This document shows, one piece after another, positions 12,975-17,145 of a stretch of DNA of 17,145 nt. The position numbers and the translations under genes are program-made. Under the pieces are notes generated by a model. That model saw nothing but the letters and a program-made list of their open reading frames with translations, was not told where the DNA came from and searched no databases. The number at the start of each line of letters is the position of its first letter. Within the stretch, counting starts at the first letter, position 1. Source of the stretch: Brevundimonas sp. UBA5936 (lineage in GTDB: Bacteria; Pseudomonadota; Alphaproteobacteria; Caulobacterales; Caulobacteraceae); contig DJDA01000081.1 of NCBI GenBank assembly GCA_002430835.1, positions 1 through 17,145 of the forward strand. Reading direction: 5' to 3'.

Positions 12975-13349
12975 TCAGAACAGGTGCAGCACGCCCGCCG
13001 TCGCGACGGGCTCGGTGTCGTCCGCGTCTGCGATCGGGGCGGCGCCGGGCCGGGCGCGGTGCGCCGTCTCCTGCATCCGCTCGGCCATCTCGGCCAGAGG
13101 CAGGGCGGCCAGGGCGGTGTCCATCGGCTGATCGTCGGCCACGGCCTGAGCCAGGCCCGACAGGGCCTCGATACGCTGCGACAGGACGTCGAAGCTCTGG
13201 CTGCGCGTCAGATAGCCCAGCCGCGCCTCGGCCGGCAGTTGGCGCAGGACTTCGGACACCAGGCCGCCCGCCGCCTCGATCTCGGCGCGAATGTCCGCCA
13301 GTTCCGCCGCCATGGCGGCCAGCAGGTCGCGGTTGTCGTTCTCGCCCAT
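12975..13349 (-). CDS. cheU: Chemotaxis accessory protein CheU
   Basis: A 124-residue acidic, helical protein assigned to CheU by its position between cheD and the third cheY, as in Caulobacter crescentus, and by composition. Residues 8-45 and 55-95 look like amphipathic helices capable of coiled-coil pairing. The C-terminal 30 residues are Ala/Pro/Asp-rich and end VLHLF, much as CheD ends DLELF. A hydrophobic-plus-Phe C-terminal end of this sort could be a binding peptide, which is inference. The start ATG follows the cheD stop by one base, with GGAG at 13363-13360 inside cheD. No catalytic motif is visible and the family's function is not established. Confidence 0.75.
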   Translation of the reverse strand: MGENDNRDLLAAMAAELADIRAEIEAAGGLVSEVLRQLPAEARLGYLTRSQSFDVLSQRIEALSGLAQAVADDQPMDTALAALPLAEMAERMQETAHRARPGAAPIADADDTEPVATAGVLHLF

Positions 13350-13350
13350 G

Positions 13351-13896
13351 TCAGAAGAGCTCCAGATCGCCGGTCGCGACGGACGGCGGCGGCGGCGTCG
13401 CGGGCGGCAGGGTCGCGCCGTCCGTCACCACGCGCTGACGCGCCCGACCGCTGACCGGCCAATAGTGAATGCGGCGCCCGCCCGTGCCTCTCAGGCTACG
13501 GCTGACGACGGGGATGCCCTCGTCGGCCAGGAATTTCTCGGCGAAGTCGGCGTTGGCGGCGCCCACGTCGCTGAGGCTGTCGAACATGCGGCCGCCGCCG
13601 AACAGCTTGGCCTCCAGCCGGTCGCGTCGCCCGCCCGCCTTCAGCACGTCGTTGATCAGCACTTCCATCAGATAGGCGCCGTAGCGGCGGCTGGCGTCCG
13701 TTCCCGACCCCGAACCCTCGGGCAGCAGGAAATGGTTCATGCCCCCCACCCCAGCCGCCGGATCACGCAGGCACAGGGCCACGCAGCTGCCCAGGACGGT
13801 CGTCAGCACGACGTCGGGATCGGACGACACGCAGTGATCGCCCTGCCCCACGTGCAGACGCCGCTCGACCGGCTGCTGAGCGGCCGCGCCGATCAC
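13351..13896 (-). CDS. cheD: Chemoreceptor glutamine deamidase CheD
   Basis: CheD hydrolyses selected receptor glutamines to glutamate and in some species also tunes CheC phosphatase. The 181-residue protein carries the catalytic triad at family spacing: Thr32, Cys38 in TVLGSCVA, and His55 in GGMNHFLLP. The Thr-Cys and Cys-His distances (6 and 17) equal those known for the Thermotoga enzyme. Further conserved pieces are RYGAYLMEVLIND and KLFGGGRMF. A Pro-rich linker near 163-171 and the end DLELF extend beyond the catalytic core. The ATG overlaps the cheY stop (ATGA, 13893-13896). No cheC is visible. Confidence 0.95.
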   Translation of the reverse strand: MIGAAAQQPVERRLHVGQGDHCVSSDPDVVLTTVLGSCVALCLRDPAAGVGGMNHFLLPEGSGSGTDASRRYGAYLMEVLINDVLKAGGRRDRLEAKLFGGGRMFDSLSDVGAANADFAEKFLADEGIPVVSRSLRGTGGRRIHYWPVSGRARQRVVTDGATLPPATPPPPSVATGDLELF

Positions 13897-14282
13897 GTCA
13901 GCGTGCCGAAGACCGCTTCCAGCTTCTCTTTCAGCTGGGCGGTGGTGAAGGGTTTGACCAGGTAGTTGTTCACGCCGAACTGCACGGCGCGCTGCACCAG
14001 TTCGCGGTCGGCCCGACCGGTCAGCATGATGAAGGCCGTCTTGGAGATCGGCGGGTGCGCCCGGATGGCCCGCAGCAGGCTGAGCCCGTCCAGGTTCGGC
14101 ATGTTGAAATCCGAGATCACCAGATGGACCGGCTGCACCAGCAGGGAGCGCAGGGCCGCCTCGCCGTCGGGCGCCTCCTCGATGTCGCGCACCCCGATCT
14201 GCTGCAGACTGGCGCGGACAAGTGAGCGCATCGTCAGCTGATCATCGACGACAAGGGTGCGAATGGCGGAAGCGGCGGGCAT
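13893..14282 (-). CDS. cheY: Chemotaxis response regulator CheY
   Basis: A single-domain receiver of 129 residues. Phosphorylated by CheA, CheY binds the flagellar switch or acts as a phosphate sink. All catalytic residues are present: Asp13/Asp14, phospho-acceptor Asp58 (LVISDFNMP), Thr88 (MLTG) and Lys110 (LVKPF), with Tyr107 at the aromatic switch position. The gene starts eight bases after the cheB stop with AAGGA close upstream, and its end overlaps cheD. Position between cheB and cheD matches the second cheY of the Caulobacter crescentus cluster. Which CheY contacts the motor cannot be decided from sequence alone. Confidence 0.93.
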   Translation of the reverse strand: MPAASAIRTLVVDDQLTMRSLVRASLQQIGVRDIEEAPDGEAALRSLLVQPVHLVISDFNMPNLDGLSLLRAIRAHPPISKTAFIMLTGRADRELVQRAVQFGVNNYLVKPFTTAQLKEKLEAVFGTLT

Positions 14283-14290
14283 GAACGTCC

Positions 14291-15328
14291 TTACGCGACA
14301 GACTGAGGCGCGGCCGAACGGGCGGCGCAGGATTCGAGGATGGCCGGGGCCATACGGGACAGGGGCAGCTGGCGCTCGACGGAGCCCAGCTCGAAGGCGG
14401 CGCGCGGCATGCCGTAGACGACGCAGGACGCCTCGTCCTGGCCCAGGGTGCGGGCGCCGGCCTGGCGCATGGCCAGCAGGCCCTTGGCCCCGTCCTTGCC
14501 CATGCCGGTCAGGATGACGCCCGTCATCGGGCGGCCCAGTTGGGCGACCGAACCGAACAGCACGTCGACCGAGGGGCGGTGGCCGTTGACCGGATCGGCG
14601 GCGACCAGGCGACAGCGACCGCCCGACACGGCCAGGTGGGCCTCGCCGCCCGGCGCGATATAGACATGGCCCGGCTTCAGCGGCGCGCCGTCCTCGGCCT
14701 CGCTGACCGTGGCGGCCGAGACCTTGTTCAGGCGGGCGGCGAAGCTCCTGGTGAAGCTGGCGGGCATGTGTTGGGTGATGACCGTCGCCGGGCAGTCCGC
14801 CGGGAAGGCTGACAGAATGGTCAACAGAGCCTCGACCCCGCCGGTGGACGAACCGATGGCCAGCACATGATTGGGGTCAGCATGATAGACGCCCTCGTGC
14901 CCCCGGACCGCGCGATCCTCCAGCGGGCGAACACGAGACCGCGCGGCGACCTTCACCTTCTCGGCCAGGTCGGCGAAGGCTTCGGCCGCGGGCACGCCTG
15001 GTGCGGGCTTGGCCACGGCGTCGACCGCCCCGACCTCCAGCGCCGCCAGGGTCACATCGGTCCCCGCCTGTGTCAGGGTCGAGACCATGACCACCGGCAT
15101 GGGCCGCAGCCGCATGATCTTCTCCAGGAACTCCAGCCCGTTCATATTGGGCATCTCGACGTCCAGGGTGATGACGTCGGGGTTCAGCTCCTTGATCTTG
15201 GCGCGCGCCTCCAGCGGATCGGCGGCCGTGCCGACCACGTTGATCTCCGGATCGCGGCGCAAGACGGCGCTGATCAGGCTGCGCATGGTGGCGCTGTCGT
15301 CCACCACCAGGACCGAAACCGCGCTCAT
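14291..15328 (-). CDS. cheB: Chemotaxis protein-glutamate methylesterase CheB
   Basis: CheB removes methyl groups from receptor glutamates when phosphorylated by CheA, and may deamidate glutamines. The 345-residue length is normal. The receiver domain (1-~125) has Asp10/Asp11, phospho-acceptor Asp56 (ITLDVEMPNMNG), Thr84 in VSTLT and Lys107 in AKPAP. A linker (~126-150) leads to the esterase domain with the catalytic triad Ser161 (IGSSTGG), His187 (QHMP) and Asp279 (GMGKDG). QDEASCVVYGMPRA (298-310) is the usual late motif. The ATG overlaps the cheR stop by four bases (15325-15328), coupling the opposing methylation enzymes. Confidence 0.97.
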   Translation of the reverse strand: MSAVSVLVVDDSATMRSLISAVLRRDPEINVVGTAADPLEARAKIKELNPDVITLDVEMPNMNGLEFLEKIMRLRPMPVVMVSTLTQAGTDVTLAALEVGAVDAVAKPAPGVPAAEAFADLAEKVKVAARSRVRPLEDRAVRGHEGVYHADPNHVLAIGSSTGGVEALLTILSAFPADCPATVITQHMPASFTRSFAARLNKVSAATVSEAEDGAPLKPGHVYIAPGGEAHLAVSGGRCRLVAADPVNGHRPSVDVLFGSVAQLGRPMTGVILTGMGKDGAKGLLAMRQAGARTLGQDEASCVVYGMPRAAFELGSVERQLPLSRMAPAILESCAARSAAPQSVA

Positions 15329-16191
15329 GCCCCCGCGCCCTTGACGTAGGTGGTCAGGCCGGCGGGCTGCAGCACATGGGCCGCCGGCCCCGTCACCCGT
15401 TCCGAGTGGCCGATGTAGAGGACGCCGCCGGGATTCAGGATCGGCGTGAACCGGCCCCAGACCCGCTCCTGGGTCGCGTCGTCGAAATAGATGACCACGT
15501 TGCGGCAGAAGATGACGTCGAAGCGGCCGCGCATCGGCCAGTCGCCGATCAGGTTCAGCTCCTTGAACGTCACCAGACGGCGCAGCGTCGCATCGGCGCT
15601 GAACCGGCCGGGCGCGCCCGGCGCCGGCGTGAAATGCTTGCGCGAAGCGGCCGGGACCGGGGCCAGAAGATCGTCGGAATAGACGCCCGCCGCGCCCTCG
15701 GCGACCATGTTGGGGTCAATGTCGGTGGCCAGGATGCGCACGTCCAGTTCGGCCGCTTCCGGCAGGACGTCCAGCACCGTCATCGCCATGGAGTACGGCT
15801 CCTGCCCGTTCGAGCAGGCGGCCGACCACAGGCGCACCCGTCCGCCCGCCCGCGCCTTGGCGGCCAGTTCCGGCATCACCTTGTCGCGCAGATGATCGAA
15901 GTGGTGCGGCTCGCGGTAGAAGCGGGTGACGTTGGTGGTCAGGGCCGCCATCATCGCCTGACGCTCGTCCACGCCCTCCACGCCGTCGATCAGGGCGCAG
16001 TAGTCGCGGAAGCTGCGCAGCCCCAGCACGCGCAGCCGCTTGGCCAGGCGCGAATAGACCAGCGCCGCCTTGCCTTCGCTGAGGGCGATGCCTGCGTGAG
16101 CGTGCAGGGTCTGGGCGATGTGGCGGAAATCCTCGGCCGTGAAGACGAACTCGCCTTCGACCAGGGCTTCCCGCCCGGCGAGGGTCGTCAT
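15325..16191 (-). CDS. cheR: Chemotaxis protein methyltransferase CheR
   Basis: CheR methylates receptor glutamates using S-adenosylmethionine. The 288-residue protein has the N-terminal helical CheR domain (~15-75) and the methyltransferase core with TNVTRFYRE (86-94), the SAM-binding LWSAACSNGQEPYS (121-134), ATDID (155-159), FDVIFCRNVVIYFD (224-237) and GHSE (261-264). All substrate- and SAM-binding landmarks of the family are present. There is no C-terminal TPR extension. The ATG overlaps the cheW stop by four bases (16188-16191). Confidence 0.97.
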   Translation of the reverse strand: MTTLAGREALVEGEFVFTAEDFRHIAQTLHAHAGIALSEGKAALVYSRLAKRLRVLGLRSFRDYCALIDGVEGVDERQAMMAALTTNVTRFYREPHHFDHLRDKVMPELAAKARAGGRVRLWSAACSNGQEPYSMAMTVLDVLPEAAELDVRILATDIDPNMVAEGAAGVYSDDLLAPVPAASRKHFTPAPGAPGRFSADATLRRLVTFKELNLIGDWPMRGRFDVIFCRNVVIYFDDATQERVWGRFTPILNPGGVLYIGHSERVTGPAAHVLQPAGLTTYVKGAGA

Positions 16192-16673
16192 GCCGCTGCA
16201 GCCTCGCTTTCCGGCAGGACGTGATCCAGGTCGATCAGGCTGATCATGCGGCCGCCCTCGACGGCGAAGATGCCCTTCACGAAGGACTTCACCTGGTCGC
16301 TGGCCACGTCCGGGGTCGGCTGGATGGCCGCGTCCGACAGTTGCACGATGTCCGACACCGCATCGACCAGCAGGCCGACCAGGCGCGAGCCGACATGGGC
16401 CACCATGATGACGTGCCGTTCGGTCGGCTCATTCGTGACCAGGCCGAAGCGCGCGCCCAGGTCGATGATCGGCAGCACCACGCCGCGCAGGTTGATGACG
16501 CCCTTCATATAGGCGGGCGAGCGCGGCAGGGGCGTGGCCGGGGTCCAGCCGCGGATCTCGCGCACGCTCATGATGTCGACGCAGAATTCCTGCTCGCCGA
16601 TGCGGAAGGCGATCAGCTCGCGGTCGGTCCCGGCGACATTGGGGGTCAGGGTCTGTTGTTCAGTCGGGGTCAT
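16188..16673 (-). CDS. cheW: Chemotaxis coupling protein CheW
   Basis: CheW links receptors to the kinase CheA in the signalling array. The 161-residue protein is a single CheW (SH3-like) domain from ~18 to 155, with IAFRIGEQEFCVDIMSVREI (21-40), the receptor/CheA-contact piece PAYMKGVINLRGVVLPIIDL (53-72) and FVKGIFAVEGGRMISLIDLD near the end. A 17-residue polar N-terminal tail precedes the domain. The start lies four bases after the cheA stop, and no strong ribosome-binding site is visible, so coupling to cheA is likely. Confidence 0.96.
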   Translation of the reverse strand: MTPTEQQTLTPNVAGTDRELIAFRIGEQEFCVDIMSVREIRGWTPATPLPRSPAYMKGVINLRGVVLPIIDLGARFGLVTNEPTERHVIMVAHVGSRLVGLLVDAVSDIVQLSDAAIQPTPDVASDQVKSFVKGIFAVEGGRMISLIDLDHVLPESEAAAA

Positions 16674-16677
16674 GGTT

Positions 16678-17145
16678 TCAGCTCGCCATTTGCAGGTCGG
16701 AACGCGACGGGGTTCGGGAACGCTTGGCGGTCACTAGGGCGTCGATATCGAGGATCAGGGCCACGCGGCCGTCGCCCAGAATGGTGGCGGCGGCCACGCC
16801 CTCGACGTGGCGGTAATGGGTTTCCAGGCTCTTGATGACGACCTGGCGCTGGCCGTGGATGGCGTCGACCAGCAGGGCCGCGCGCTGGCGGCTTTCGGTC
16901 TCGACGATCATCACCACCCCGCCCTTCAGCTCGGTCGGGGCGTCGCGGAAGCCCATGACCAGACCGACGTCCACCAGCGGCACGAAGGCCTCGCGGAAGC
17001 GCAGCACGGGATCGACGCCGCCGACATAATGGATGTCGCCCTCGTTCGGGGTCAGGCTCTCGACGATGGCGGCGAGCGGCGCGACCAGGGTCTGATCGGC
17101 GGCGCCGACCACCATGCCGTCCAGCACCGCCAGCGTCAGCGGCAG
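16678..17145 (-). CDS. cheA: Chemotaxis histidine kinase CheA, C-terminal regulatory domain (partial)
   Basis: The last 155 residues of CheA; the frame is open through the window edge. The visible part is the P5 CheW-like domain that binds CheW and receptors. It begins LPLTLAVLDGMVVGAADQT, includes VAPLAAIVESL, FVPLVDVG and AALLVDAIHGQRQVVIKSLE, and ends GDGRVALILDIDAL plus a short basic/polar tail. The Hpt, dimerisation and ATP-binding domains lie outside the window. It is the first of nine che genes seen here on one strand; in Caulobacter the cluster's upstream genes are mcpA, cheX and a cheY, which would lie to the right of this window. Confidence 0.95.
   Translation of the reverse strand: MPLTLAVLDGMVVGAADQTLVAPLAAIVESLTPNEGDIHYVGGVDPVLRFREAFVPLVDVGLVMGFRDAPTELKGGVVMIVETESRQRAALLVDAIHGQRQVVIKSLETHYRHVEGVAAATILGDGRVALILDIDALVTAKRSRTPSRSDLQMAS

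Overview
The window is high-GC DNA of alphaproteobacterial type. Gene content and order point to Caulobacterales, most likely Brevundimonas or a close relative. The main reason is the chemotaxis run cheA-cheW-cheR-cheB-cheY-cheD-cheU-cheY(III)-cheE, which matches the major che cluster of Caulobacter crescentus. Other support is a FYDLN-acid (TIGR02300) gene divergent from a class II-like aroA with cmk downstream, tRNA-Ala(GGC) genes, and many ATGA/GTGA overlaps. This placement comes from recognised proteins and order, not from a search.

Left part (1-~2630): a truncated secreted-protein gene on the minus strand; a divergent small exported protein (381-761) with a clear intrinsic terminator; ygfZ; then a cassette of a four-helix membrane protein, an overlapping XRE regulator and a third small membrane protein. 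The cassette is preceded by a repeat-rich control region: four (G/A)CTTG(T/A)C heptamers spaced 21-34-21 bp plus a 12-bp inverted repeat covering the ribosome-binding site.

Junction (~2610-2650): the third cassette gene runs directly into the 5' end of an oppositely oriented cytidylate kinase gene. Both lack their 3' parts, and nothing normally found after cmk (rpsA) is present. This is either a real rearrangement or an assembly chimera, and it is the strongest anomaly in the window.

Middle part (~2631-11934): minus-strand aroA, two small membrane-protein genes and cmk form an operon; divergent from it are the FYDLN-acid gene and two identical tRNA-Ala(GGC) genes, each with its own terminator hairpin. 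Minus-strand aidB-like acyl-CoA dehydrogenase and trhO (tRNA U34 hydroxylase) follow, separated by a large nested palindromic repeat. Next come a plus-strand MFS exporter with a soluble C-terminal domain and dadA (D-amino acid dehydrogenase), which ends in a shared hairpin facing the che operon.

Right part (11935-17145): the 3' portion of the che operon, minus strand, tightly packed. CheA (partial) and CheW form the receptor signalling core. CheR, CheB and CheD methylate, demethylate and deamidate receptors. Two CheY-type regulators and the Caulobacter-type accessory proteins CheU and CheE complete it.
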